Assembly: GCA_945913255.1 (NCBI GenBank)
Contig: CAMEDC010000021.1
Location: 1 to 50,344 of the forward strand
Reading direction: 5' to 3'
DNA length: 50,344 nucleotides
Source of the DNA: an uncultured Lachnospiraceae bacterium
GTDB taxonomy: Bacteria > Bacillota > Clostridia > Lachnospirales > Lachnospiraceae
Below the pieces are notes generated by a model, which was not told the DNA's origin, did not search any database, and saw only the letters and a list, made by a program, of their open reading frames with translations. Of the stretch, positions 8,522 through 17,536 are shown piece by piece (positions within the stretch are counted from its first letter, which is position 1; every line of letters starts with the position of its first letter). The position numbers and the translations under genes are program-made.

Positions 8522-10297
8522 ATGAGCACACTGACAGATGATCAATTGGAATCCAATTACAAAGGAAATGCCTTACTGCATCTCCTATCCTATATGAAGC
8601 CCTATGTGGGATGGATTTTTCTGTCCCTGATATTGGTATTGGCACTGACCGGCTTTGATTTGTACCGCCCCATACTGATTGGAGATGCCATCGACCTGTT
8701 TGAAACACAGGGCGACTATAACATCATTGTAGACACTGCCATCAAATACACGATCGTTTTGCTTTTCAGCTTTTGTTTTAATATTGCACAAACCTGGATT
8801 TTGCAGAAGACAGGGCAAAGCATTATTCACACTGTCCGCAAGGAGTTATACGCACACATCCAATCCCTGAGCTGCCGCTATTTTGACTTAACTCCCGTGG
8901 GAAAACTGGTCACACGTGTGACAAACGATGTGGAAGCCCTTAACGAAATGTATTCCGGCATCCTGATAAAACTGTTCCGAAACATTGTAAAAATAATCGG
9001 TCTGGCTGCAGTCATGCTGTTTCTGGATATCAGACTGGCTCTGATTTCCTTTATCCTTCTGCCCATTGTGGCAGTCCTCACTGTGGTATTCCGTAAAATT
9101 GCCAGACAGACCTACCGCCTTACCAGAACAAGACTCACAGACATCAATACTTTCCTGTCCGAGAATATCTCCGGAATGCGGATTATCCAGATATTCGGCA
9201 GAGAAAAACGCAAGTTTGAAGAATTTGACGATAAAAACCGGAAACTGTACAAAGCCTTTTTCAGAGAACTGATGGTATTTGCCATCTTCCGGCCTCTGAT
9301 TTACATTTTGAGCGTCCTTTCCCTGATGATTGTCCTCGGCATCGGCAGTAAGGATGTATTGAACCAGATGATTTCCATCGGTACTCTCTATATTTTTGCA
9401 CAGTATATCCAGTCCTTTTTCGACCCGATTCAGGAGTTGGCGGAGCAGTTCTCCACTTTACAGTCCTCCCTGGCTTCCGCGGAAAAGATTTTCACGATTA
9501 TGAATGAGGAACCGCTTGTAAAAGAGGCAGAAAACCCTGTCGTTCTTCCCGAAATCAAAGGAAAAATCGAATTTTCCCATGTCTGGTTCGCTTATGACAA
9601 CGAAAACTATGTTCTTCGGGATGTCTCCTTTGTCATCGAGCCGGGGCAAAGCGTCGCTTTTGTAGGTGCGACAGGCGCCGGAAAATCTTCCATCCTGAAT
9701 CTGATCGGACGATACTACGATGTTCAAAAGGGAAATATCTACATTGACGGAGTGGACATCCGTAACATCAGCAAAAAGCAGCTGCGAAGTGCCATCGGTC
9801 AGATGCAGCAGGATGTGTTTATCTTTGAGGGAACCATCGAAAGCAATATCAGACTTTACAATGAAGAAATTACCATGGATGAGATAAAGGAAGCTGCCGA
9901 ATATGTCAACGCCTCTCACTTTATCGAGAAGCTACCCCAGGGATACGAAGAACCCGTCTCCGAGCGCGGTTCCACCTTTTCCGCCGGGGAACGGCAACTG
10001 TTGTCCTTTGCCAGAACGCTTGCTCACAAGCCCAGTATCCTGGTTATGGACGAAGCAACCGCCAACATCGACACAGAGACGGAAGCTTTGATTCAGGAAG
10101 CGCTTGCAAAGCTCATGAAGGGAAGAACTACTATCATGGTAGCGCATCGCCTCTCTACCATCCAGCACGCAGACTGTATCATGGTAATGCATAAGGGTAA
10201 GATCCGCGAACAGGGTACGCACCAGGAACTGCTGGCTCAGAACGGCATTTATAAAAAACTGTACGAATTACAGATTCATCATGAAGTTACTGCATAG
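8522..10297 (+). CDS. Heterodimeric ABC exporter, catalytic subunit
   Basis: A 591-residue half-transporter paired with the preceding gene. The membrane domain covers about 25-310. The nucleotide domain has Walker A GATGAGKS (382-389), a Q-loop in GQMQQDVFIF, a non-canonical signature FSAGE (486-490), Walker B LVMDE with the catalytic Glu511 present, and switch histidine in MVAHRLST. The altered signature completes the degenerate site with Asp514 of the partner, while this protein's Glu and the partner's LSGGQ form the active site. A GAGGT ribosome site precedes the ATG, and a hairpin shared with the converging PHP gene ends the unit. Confidence 0.9.
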   Translation: MSTLTDDQLESNYKGNALLHLLSYMKPYVGWIFLSLILVLALTGFDLYRPILIGDAIDLFETQGDYNIIVDTAIKYTIVLLFSFCFNIAQTWILQKTGQSIIHTVRKELYAHIQSLSCRYFDLTPVGKLVTRVTNDVEALNEMYSGILIKLFRNIVKIIGLAAVMLFLDIRLALISFILLPIVAVLTVVFRKIARQTYRLTRTRLTDINTFLSENISGMRIIQIFGREKRKFEEFDDKNRKLYKAFFRELMVFAIFRPLIYILSVLSLMIVLGIGSKDVLNQMISIGTLYIFAQYIQSFFDPIQELAEQFSTLQSSLASAEKIFTIMNEEPLVKEAENPVVLPEIKGKIEFSHVWFAYDNENYVLRDVSFVIEPGQSVAFVGATGAGKSSILNLIGRYYDVQKGNIYIDGVDIRNISKKQLRSAIGQMQQDVFIFEGTIESNIRLYNEEITMDEIKEAAEYVNASHFIEKLPQGYEEPVSERGSTFSAGERQLLSFARTLAHKPSILVMDEATANIDTETEALIQEALAKLMKGRTTIMVAHRLSTIQHADCIMVMHKGKIREQGTHQELLAQNGIYKKLYELQIHHEVTA

Positions 10298-10310
10298 TCA
10301 GGTACACGCA

Positions 10311-10345
10311 AAAACGCCACCTCCGGTTTTCGGATAGTGGCGTTC
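10311..10345. terminator. Bidirectional terminator between converging operons
   Basis: AACGCCAC (10313-10320) pairs with GTGGCGTT (10337-10344) around an inner TCCG/CGGA stem. The minus strand reads into a run of five T, the plus strand into a weaker T-rich tail, so it serves best for the minus-strand PHP operon. Confidence 0.65.
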
Positions 10346-10380
10346 TTATTTCCTGCATCTTCTTTCTTCATGTTTATCTG

Positions 10381-11100
10381 TTACATATTCTCCGTGCCAT
10401 CAAGAAGCCTCTCTACTTCCCGATTCAGGACAGCGCGGTTAAAATCCCGGATATCCGTCAGTTTGCGGGGAAATACCATTCCTCCCCAGATCATGTCCGT
10501 ATTATGCTGGTCGGAACCGGCAGTCAACGGAAAGTTGTGCTCTTGTGCATACAAAAGAGCCCTCTCATTAAACTCCGGCTGATGAAGAGAGCGCTTGGCC
10601 GGACTGGAATGGCTGGCATTCACACCTTCCACCGCATCCACGTATTCCGGAAACAATCGAATTTCACTGATATAGGGTGCTTCCCGGAAGGGATGCGCGT
10701 GGCAGACAATGCCGCCGCCCTCATGCACCAGGCGAAACTGCTCCGCAACGGTAGCGTCCCTGATTTCAGGATGTTCCAGCAGCCACTGCTTGTCCGGACC
10801 GTAAATCAGAAACTCCGTTCCCTGATAGCCGGACTCCCATCCGAAGAACACCTGCAGTCCCAGTTTATCTCCTTCTTCTTTTGCATGTTCATAACCAAGG
10901 CAGTATTTTTCCACCCACTCACTCCAGGATAACTTTCTGTCCACCGCTGTATTTCCATAAAAGAAATGATCCGTGATGATGATGCCGGTATAGCCTGCCT
11001 CCGCATAAGCTCTCGCCATCTCGCTTCCGGTATTCTGCGCACAGGCACTTGCCTCTGAAGTGTGCATATGTGTCTCATATAAATAGCCATTGATTTTCAT
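10381..11100 (-). CDS. PHP-domain metal-dependent phosphoesterase
   Basis: A 239-residue protein made of one PHP domain. Metal ligands appear in the usual order: HMHTSE near the N-terminus, IITDHFF, GWESGYQ, CHAHPFRE, and SDQHNTD near the end. Such domains hydrolyse phosphoesters (for example histidinol phosphate, nucleotides, cyclic phosphates) with two or three metals. The start overlaps the stop of the upstream SGNH esterase gene by four bases (ATGA), so they are translationally coupled. Substrate unknown. The link with an esterase and an ABC-class ATPase is unusual. Confidence 0.85.
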   Translation of the reverse strand: MKINGYLYETHMHTSEASACAQNTGSEMARAYAEAGYTGIIITDHFFYGNTAVDRKLSWSEWVEKYCLGYEHAKEEGDKLGLQVFFGWESGYQGTEFLIYGPDKQWLLEHPEIRDATVAEQFRLVHEGGGIVCHAHPFREAPYISEIRLFPEYVDAVEGVNASHSSPAKRSLHQPEFNERALLYAQEHNFPLTAGSDQHNTDMIWGGMVFPRKLTDIRDFNRAVLNREVERLLDGTENM

Positions 11101-12788
11101 CGCAAATCAACCTCCTGCATACGGCTGGCACGACCCTCACTGCCGTTCTCAAAGACGGCTGTCACATAATATTGCCAGATTGCTCCGCCTTCCGCTGTAA
11201 AAGGAAGGACCGCAAGGGATTCCTTTTCTTTCTTTGAAATGGACTTCACCACTCGGAAGGTAAGTTCATCCTTCCGCTTACCATAAATATGATAGGCAAC
11301 AACTCCTTCTACCGGATTCCAGTTCAGCAGGAAACTGCCTCTTCCGTTTTCTACGGAAATCTCCTGTACCACAAAACCGGTTACGGCATCTTCTGCCTGT
11401 GCGATTCTGTTCTCGCTCCTTCTGTCTGCTGGTTTGGGAACCTCCTCCACAGCCACAGGAGCAGCCAGTCTTTTTAATGCATCCAGCCGGTCATCTCTGT
11501 CATATTCCCTTATCATCTGTGCCACCAGATCAGCATAGACCTTTGCACCGTACTCCTGCAGATGACACTTATCGGATACCCCGCCCGCATATGCGCCGTC
11601 CGGGTATTCTCCTTCTTCCAGCCACAGATAGAGCCGCTTACTTTCCTCTGAACCGATTTTGTTCAGATAATCTGTACTTCTGCCGCCCAAGTCCAGCAGC
11701 GGAATATCCTGCTCCTCTGCCAGCTTCCGCATCTGCTCCCGATACTCCGCAAAACAGATGATATTCTCTCCGTCCTCATCCAGCACGCGCATGGTCACAG
11801 GCGTGACAAATACCAGCTGCACATTTCTCTTTCGGCAGGCGTCCACATACCTTTGCAGGAAAAATGGGAAATCCTCCGGTGCGATGTAACGGTTCGGGCG
11901 AATCGCCGTGGCATCATTATGCGCAAACTGTACAAACATATAGTCCCCGGGGCAGATAACTTCCAGCACCTGATCAAGTTTTCCCTCATCATAAAAGGAG
12001 CGGGCGCTTCTGCCTCCGATGGACCTGTTTTCAATCACCAGCTCCGGCAGCTCGTAGGTTCTTCCCTGTGGGTAATCACAGTGCTCCGAAGGGTACTCCC
12101 GATATGCTTCAAATCCCCGGAAGAAATGACAAAGCATCTGCCCCCAGCCGGTCTGAGGATAAAAGTATTTCTCATAACTCTGTACCGTGGAATCTGACAC
12201 CAGAAAAAGACGAGGCTTCTCCCGTCTCTCTTTCTCCTGTTCCGGTACAATATCTATATCTCTGATATAAACATCGCCTTCCAGAACTTCCTCATGGATT
12301 TTCTCCAGAATACCTGTTGAAAAGGTCAGCACAAATCTTCCGTCTGTCATGCAGGCCGTGATAGTGATCTTTTTCTCCTCACCGGGTGCCATTTCCATTC
12401 CGGACACCTTCACTATGCCGTTGACACGTATATGGCAGCTGTAAGGCCTGTCTCCCGGATTTGCCAAATGAACTGTCACAAGATAATTTGCTCCTGACAG
12501 TTCTGTCACAATTCTTGTTGTCTCCTCATAGTAATAGATTCCATAGCCCGTTTCTTCGATTTCCTGCCAGACACGGCTGTGAAGCTTCCACACTCCATCT
12601 GTCTGCTGTATGCTGTCAGGCTGCCCCGTTCCATTCTCCTGCTGTATACCACCGGTACTTTCATCACCGACTGCCTGCGGAGCTTTACATGGCTTCACCT
12701 GCTCATTTCTCGGATAATACACACCATCCACCCATCCGGGTGCCGGCTCTTGATAAGTTACTTCCTCAAACTGAAATTTACTGTACAT
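11097..12788 (-). CDS. SGNH esterase of the rhamnogalacturonan acetylesterase type (CE12-like)
   Basis: A protein of about 563 residues. The first 190 residues are a beta-rich region with no catalytic motif. The esterase core then shows LFLVSDSTVQSY (nucleophile Ser), IENRSIGGRSARSF (oxyanion Gly), FAHND (oxyanion Asn) and DKCHLQEYGA (catalytic Asp and His), the block order of CE12 enzymes. The final 100 or so residues look like a fibronectin-III-like beta domain. No signal peptide is visible, so it probably acts on imported pectic or other acetylated oligosaccharides in the cytoplasm. The ATG at 12788 is preferred to an upstream TTG at 12806 because that TTG sits inside the likely ribosome site. 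It lies four bases after the ATPase gene. Confidence 0.82.
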   Translation of the reverse strand: MYSKFQFEEVTYQEPAPGWVDGVYYPRNEQVKPCKAPQAVGDESTGGIQQENGTGQPDSIQQTDGVWKLHSRVWQEIEETGYGIYYYEETTRIVTELSGANYLVTVHLANPGDRPYSCHIRVNGIVKVSGMEMAPGEEKKITITACMTDGRFVLTFSTGILEKIHEEVLEGDVYIRDIDIVPEQEKERREKPRLFLVSDSTVQSYEKYFYPQTGWGQMLCHFFRGFEAYREYPSEHCDYPQGRTYELPELVIENRSIGGRSARSFYDEGKLDQVLEVICPGDYMFVQFAHNDATAIRPNRYIAPEDFPFFLQRYVDACRKRNVQLVFVTPVTMRVLDEDGENIICFAEYREQMRKLAEEQDIPLLDLGGRSTDYLNKIGSEESKRLYLWLEEGEYPDGAYAGGVSDKCHLQEYGAKVYADLVAQMIREYDRDDRLDALKRLAAPVAVEEVPKPADRRSENRIAQAEDAVTGFVVQEISVENGRGSFLLNWNPVEGVVAYHIYGKRKDELTFRVVKSISKKEKESLAVLPFTAEGGAIWQYYVTAVFENGSEGRASRMQEVDLR

Positions 12789-12792
12789 TGTC

Positions 12793-14580
12793 CTATCTCT
12801 CCTCAATCCGTATTAGTTCTCGGCATCTGTTGAGCGCCGCAAACAATTCCTGCTTTCTGGGCATGGCAAGATTTCCGGGAATTGCTCCCGACTCACCGAA
12901 ATTGTCTTCTGAACGGTTATTTCCTCCGCGACCAATTTCCCCGCGGCTGCCTCCTCCGCAAAATGCACCGAAACCTTTCTCTGCAATTTTATCATACAAG
13001 GCTTCCACCGCATCGCACAAGGTCTTCTTCCCGTCAAAGCTGTACAGTTTCATGTATTTAATTATATGTGACAATGATGTCAGTTGCTCAGAATCCACCA
13101 ACTGCTCCACGTAGCGCATGTCCACTTCTTCACGGTTGATAGAAAATCCGTCCTTTCCATCCGTGCGCATTTTAATCCTGTCATCTTTAGCAAATGCAGC
13201 ATCCCGTTTTACCACACGTTTGAAATCCGGCCTACAGGACGGCTCCATTGCATCCAGCGTATAGGGATAGTTTTCTGCCTCTTTTTTCGCCAATGATGTT
13301 ATGTCCATGGGACGATACTGTTTCATCTGTATGATACAGTCTGCTTTATGAAAATAAGAACCGCAGCTTCCTGCCACCAGAATCGTGGAAATACCGTATT
13401 TCTCATACAGTTCTCTCACACGGTCAATAAAGGGAATGATTGGCTCCACCTCCCGGCTGACCACTCTCTGCATCAGTTCATCCCGAATCATAAAATTGGT
13501 CGCACTGGTGTCCTCGTCAATGAGAAATACTCCCGCTCCCGCTTCCATCGCCTCCACCGTATTCGCTGCCTGGGAGGTACTGCCGCTGGCATCCTCCGTA
13601 AAGAAGGCCTTCGTATCTCTCCCATTTGGCAGATTGCGGATAAACATGGAAATATCTGTCCTCTGAATACTTCTGCCGTCCTCCGCGCGCAGCTTCACAG
13701 CAGTATCATCCGTAATGACATATTCCCTGCCGTCTCCTGCGATATGATTATAGACACCCAGTTCCAAGGCTTCCAGCAATGTGGATTTTCCATGATAGCC
13801 ACCACCCACAATCAGGGTAACTCCCTGCCTGATTCCCATACCGGACAGTTTTCCGTGATGGGGTAAGTCCAGAGTTACCTCCAGTGAATCTTTGGATACT
13901 GGAGAAGCAAAAGGAATCGCCTCCTTCATGGGGAGTGCGGAAACGCCGGACTTTCTGGGCAGAATGGCGCCGTTTGCCACAAAGGCCACAAGCTTTCTCT
14001 CCTTCAGCTCCCGGCGGATATACTGCTGGTCATCCGCAAGAAAGAGTACCCTCTCAAGTCCTTCCTTCGGGCAGGAAGCGGAAAGCAGCGTCTGACGCAC
14101 ACAGACCGGCAGAAAATCAAACAGAATTTTTCCCAGTTCCCCCGAATTGATGGTTCTTCCATTGGCAGGAAAACCGATTTCCATGCGCACTGTGATGTCT
14201 CCGTTTCCCGTATTCACCGCACAGGCGCTGCGCTCCAGAATTTCCTGTCCCGGCTGGCTGATTCCAAGCAATCCACTCTTGCCGGAGCCCTTTGCCTTAA
14301 AGGAATATTCCTTTATCTTTGCAGCCATACGACGCAACAGATAATCCTGAAAAGCAATCCTGCGATGAGTGCTCTCATAACACGCCTTGTCAAAGCCAGC
14401 CACTTTCCCCGGCACCAGAATACTTACCTTGGAGGGCGACGCAAAAGGATCTCCCTGTACATGATCGATTGATAAAATATATTGTTGGAACTGATATTTT
14501 CCCTTTGTATCCTTATAAGCCGGATAGCCCTTATGGTCTATCTGCATGAGTAAATTCTGCAACTCTGCCGCTGATTTCAT
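12793..14580 (-). CDS. Predicted ABC-class ATPase (PF09818-type)
   Basis: A 595-residue soluble P-loop protein of the family described only as predicted ABC-class ATPase. Visible marks are an N-terminal domain with DHKGYPAYKD and GDPFASPSK, a Walker A of GGGYHGKST (about 252-260), an atypical signature area DASGSTSQAANT, Walker B AGVFLIDEDTSATNFM with catalytic Glu/Asp, and a C-terminal PRKQELFAALNRCREL. A Gly/Arg-rich insertion (about 543-570, GGGSRGE and GRGG) precedes that end and is not an obvious part of the core family. Cellular role is unknown. It is the first gene of an operon with the CE12-like esterase and PHP protein, expressed from a strong promoter at 14680-14708. Confidence 0.82.
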   Translation of the reverse strand: MKSAAELQNLLMQIDHKGYPAYKDTKGKYQFQQYILSIDHVQGDPFASPSKVSILVPGKVAGFDKACYESTHRRIAFQDYLLRRMAAKIKEYSFKAKGSGKSGLLGISQPGQEILERSACAVNTGNGDITVRMEIGFPANGRTINSGELGKILFDFLPVCVRQTLLSASCPKEGLERVLFLADDQQYIRRELKERKLVAFVANGAILPRKSGVSALPMKEAIPFASPVSKDSLEVTLDLPHHGKLSGMGIRQGVTLIVGGGYHGKSTLLEALELGVYNHIAGDGREYVITDDTAVKLRAEDGRSIQRTDISMFIRNLPNGRDTKAFFTEDASGSTSQAANTVEAMEAGAGVFLIDEDTSATNFMIRDELMQRVVSREVEPIIPFIDRVRELYEKYGISTILVAGSCGSYFHKADCIIQMKQYRPMDITSLAKKEAENYPYTLDAMEPSCRPDFKRVVKRDAAFAKDDRIKMRTDGKDGFSINREEVDMRYVEQLVDSEQLTSLSHIIKYMKLYSFDGKKTLCDAVEALYDKIAEKGFGAFCGGGSRGEIGRGGNNRSEDNFGESGAIPGNLAMPRKQELFAALNRCRELIRIEER

Positions 14581-14679
14581 TGCCTTACAAGTCCTTTCCC
14601 GTTTTCTAACCGATACTCTTCCATACTCTTATACTATTCTTTTAGTATCTTTCAATTATCCTTCCAGAACACTTCTCCT

Positions 14680-14708
14680 ATTGTACTCTTTCGGGAAAAC
14701 CTGGTCAA
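14680..14708 (-). promoter_or_regulatory. Sigma-70 type promoter of the ATPase-esterase-PHP operon
   Basis: On the minus strand TTGACC (14708-14703), 17-bp spacer, TACAAT (14685-14680). It lies about 100 bases before the ATPase ATG. Confidence 0.7.
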
Positions 14709-14757
14709 GCAAGGGAAAAACTTTTTTACGTTTCCACATGTCACAGTTTGCCATATA

Positions 14758-16416
14758 TCAGTCGGACGCATTTTGTATCAGACTTTTCATAAGATATCTT
14801 GACACATTAAAGGTACGGATTCCGAAATTCTCCGTCCGGTTTTTCATATCATCCATCCAATAGTAGCCAAAGGCGTTTATATCTCCCGCGGAGAAATAAC
14901 GCCAAGTATTGTAGCTGTCTCTGGCATATTCCGCAGGTGACTTCGCCTCAAACGCTTTCATATCATAACCCAGTTGCTTCAGGTAAGGCACCAGAACCGG
15001 AGCAGCATCCGCACTCAGGTTACTCAGATAGGAATAGTCATCATATGGGTCAAAGATTTCAAACACTTCCGGGTCACGCACACCGGCATTCTCTGTGTTT
15101 GCCACATTCACCTTTGCGATGATGAAATCCGGATGCGCAAAAGACAGCCCCAGATAAAGCACTGTCACCACAAGCATGCTATAACGGAACAAAGGAAATT
15201 CTTCTTTGAAAATTGAGATGATGACTCCTACAAACAAAACGGCCAGCAGCGCGAGACCCCAGAGCACCAAAATGCGCAGGAAGGTCAGATAATAGTACAT
15301 AATATATATCATCATCCGCATGGCACTGGATGCAATCATGATAAAAGTGCAAAGCGACATTACTGTCAGTATCCACTTCAGAAGTTTACTCTCTCTGAAA
15401 AAGCTTAAAGCAACCAGCACAATAATCAGGTTCAGAATGCTGACCGCCAAAAGCTGGAAAAATCCCTCCCTTGCATACATAGCGTAGGTATAGCCCTCCG
15501 GCAGCTGCATTTTCCCCAGAAATAACCCCGCAATCTGAATTCCGGAAAAGAACAGATAAAGCACAGTTAACAGGCTCGTAACCGTAATTGCCAGAATAGG
15601 TTCTCCGTTCCTCCTGTCCCTCACTTCTTCCCTGATACTCTTCTTGCAAAGATAAGAAATCAGCGCATAGGAAGCAAAAAATAGAAAGGCTATCCGAAAC
15701 AGTACATTCATGATGCTTCCGAAATTGATCGCATCAAACAGGCTTTTGGTCATCTGCCGGAATACCGCGTCAGCACCCGCCAGCAACAGAAGAACAATCA
15801 GGAATAAAGGAACCGCAATCACCAGCCCAAGAAGTACATATAAGCCTTTTTTATTCAGCTTATCGCCTTTTTCTCTGCAATACGCTTTGGCATCCCGAAA
15901 CGGCCGTCCCAATTCTCCGAAGCTCATAACAATCAACTGACAAATACTGCCGAGATACTTACCCAGTTTCCACTTTTCCGTATTGCAGAATTGCTTCAGC
16001 AACAGGCTCATCATCAACAGAAGGATGCCCAGTTTGTTGAAGAAAATAATTCTGCCGTCATCGGTGCAGCAGGTGGAAATACCCAGAAGCACCATGGCAA
16101 CCATGTAAAAGATGCTTCCTCTTTTTAAGGTAGTCCCCAGTTTTGATAAAGAGAAGTGCAAAAACAAGAGACCGCCTGCCACGAAAAAAGGGAAGGTCAC
16201 CCCGGAACCGTTCCGATACATACAGAAAGCATAAAAAGAAGCATAGAGAAAAGCTGCCGGACCGAAAAATCCAAAATTGTCCCGCAGCTTTCTTGTTTCT
16301 TCCGTTTCTTGATCTAACATAACTCTCTGATTCTGGTCTGGCTTAATTTCCTGATTCAGATCTGACTTAACGTCGCAATTCATATTTAGTTTTGCATCCT
16401 GATTCATCTCACTCAT
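14758..16416 (-). CDS. DUF4173/DUF4153-type polytopic membrane protein
   Basis: A 552-residue membrane protein with roughly ten to twelve hydrophobic segments between residues 45 and 445 and a soluble C-terminal part (about 450-552). The central YTYAMYAREGFFQLLAVS stretch is typical of DUF4173 proteins. Function unknown. The first 40 residues are a polar tail made of about four imperfect 8-residue repeats (QDAKLNMN, CDVKSDLN, QEIKPDQN, QRVMLDQE), which is not a usual part of the family. GGGAGG lies eight bases before the ATG, and a textbook promoter lies 33 bases upstream of the ATG. It appears monocistronic. Confidence 0.8.
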   Translation of the reverse strand: MSEMNQDAKLNMNCDVKSDLNQEIKPDQNQRVMLDQETEETRKLRDNFGFFGPAAFLYASFYAFCMYRNGSGVTFPFFVAGGLLFLHFSLSKLGTTLKRGSIFYMVAMVLLGISTCCTDDGRIIFFNKLGILLLMMSLLLKQFCNTEKWKLGKYLGSICQLIVMSFGELGRPFRDAKAYCREKGDKLNKKGLYVLLGLVIAVPLFLIVLLLLAGADAVFRQMTKSLFDAINFGSIMNVLFRIAFLFFASYALISYLCKKSIREEVRDRRNGEPILAITVTSLLTVLYLFFSGIQIAGLFLGKMQLPEGYTYAMYAREGFFQLLAVSILNLIIVLVALSFFRESKLLKWILTVMSLCTFIMIASSAMRMMIYIMYYYLTFLRILVLWGLALLAVLFVGVIISIFKEEFPLFRYSMLVVTVLYLGLSFAHPDFIIAKVNVANTENAGVRDPEVFEIFDPYDDYSYLSNLSADAAPVLVPYLKQLGYDMKAFEAKSPAEYARDSYNTWRYFSAGDINAFGYYWMDDMKNRTENFGIRTFNVSRYLMKSLIQNASD

Positions 16417-16448
16417 AAAGTATACCTCCCGGTAATCTCTTTAGGCAG

Positions 16449-16477
16449 AATATAGCACCCTCCCCCAAGGCGGTCAA
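16449..16477 (-). promoter_or_regulatory. Sigma-70 type promoter of the DUF4173 gene
   Basis: On the minus strand TTGACC (16477-16472), 17-bp spacer, TATATT (16454-16449), leaving a leader of about 25 bases with the ribosome site. Confidence 0.75.
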
Positions 16478-16577
16478 CCGGTTTTAACGAATAGTAAGAT
16501 GTCTTCATGGAATTACAAAAACTCTTAAAAAGTTCATAAGAATTGTATTAATTGTGCTCGTCATCAGCCGGATTACT

Positions 16578-17498
16578 CTACAGTGCCCTCAGCAAAAGCA
16601 TGCTCCAGACAGGTGTTGCAAGCAAGGAGAGAACCGTAGTAATTACGACACACTTGCTGGCGTAAACCGCATCCCCATCGTATTTTGCCGCGAGAATTGC
16701 CGTGGTGCTTGCCGCCGGCATGGCAGCCAGGAGAACCGACACACCTGTCACAAGTGCATCCACACGAAAAATGAGACAGCCAATGTAAACCACAAGGGGA
16801 ATCAGAATCAGCCTGAGACCGGAAAACAGGAGCAAGGACTTGTCCCAAAGCTGCCTGGGTTTCACGTCCGCAAGAATCGTACCCACCACCAGCATTGACA
16901 TTGCCGTATTACAGCTGCTGAAATCCTTCAAAGCAGAATTTAAAAACACCGGAAGCGGAAGCTGCGTCACCATCAGGAAGAAACCGATATATACTGCAAT
17001 AATACAAGGATGGGTCAATACACGCTTCGCCACTGCCTTTTTATCCGTTCCTCCCGTAAAATAAGACACTCCCGCCGACCACATGACAATCCTCTGCGGA
17101 ATCAGGTAAATAGAAGCCAATGTCAGTCCCATACTGCCAAAGACACCCTCTGCAATGGGATTCCCCAGGAATCCTGAGTTGGAAGCCACTGTCGCATACA
17201 TCAGAACCGGCCTGTGTCCCGGTTCCGTTCTGCGATACAAGGTCTTAGCCAGTATCGCACAGAATATCTGTATCAGAACCGAAATCATCAGAATCAGACC
17301 AAAGTTCTTCAAAGTTTCCTGACTAAACTCTATCAGAAAGGACTTTACAATGTTGCAGGGCAGAATCAGATAGATTACCAGATTCGTCAAATCCTTTTTC
17401 CCCTTTTCGGAAATAATACCTTTCTTCCGAAAGAAAAGTCCCACAAGCATAATCAAAAACATTCTAAACTGTAACGAAATCAATTCTGTCGTTCCCAC
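16578..17498 (-). CDS. AEC family (auxin efflux carrier-like) transporter
   Basis: A 306-residue membrane protein of the AEC/Mem_trans family, with about ten hydrophobic helices in two five-helix halves. The N-terminal MLVGLFFRKKGIISEKGKKD, the NLVIYLILPCNIVKSF stretch and the C-terminal MPAASTTAILAAKYDGD are typical. Such carriers move carboxylates such as malate; here the substrate is unknown. The start is GTG at 17498 with GGAGG eight bases upstream. It is the last gene of the glycan-related run, 38 bp after the beta-galactosidase gene. Confidence 0.85.
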   Translation of the reverse strand: MGTTELISLQFRMFLIMLVGLFFRKKGIISEKGKKDLTNLVIYLILPCNIVKSFLIEFSQETLKNFGLILMISVLIQIFCAILAKTLYRRTEPGHRPVLMYATVASNSGFLGNPIAEGVFGSMGLTLASIYLIPQRIVMWSAGVSYFTGGTDKKAVAKRVLTHPCIIAVYIGFFLMVTQLPLPVFLNSALKDFSSCNTAMSMLVVGTILADVKPRQLWDKSLLLFSGLRLILIPLVVYIGCLIFRVDALVTGVSVLLAAMPAASTTAILAAKYDGDAVYASKCVVITTVLSLLATPVWSMLLLRAL

Positions 17499-17536
17499 GA
17501 TGTTTTCCTCCGTTACCCTTGCACTTCACAGTATCC

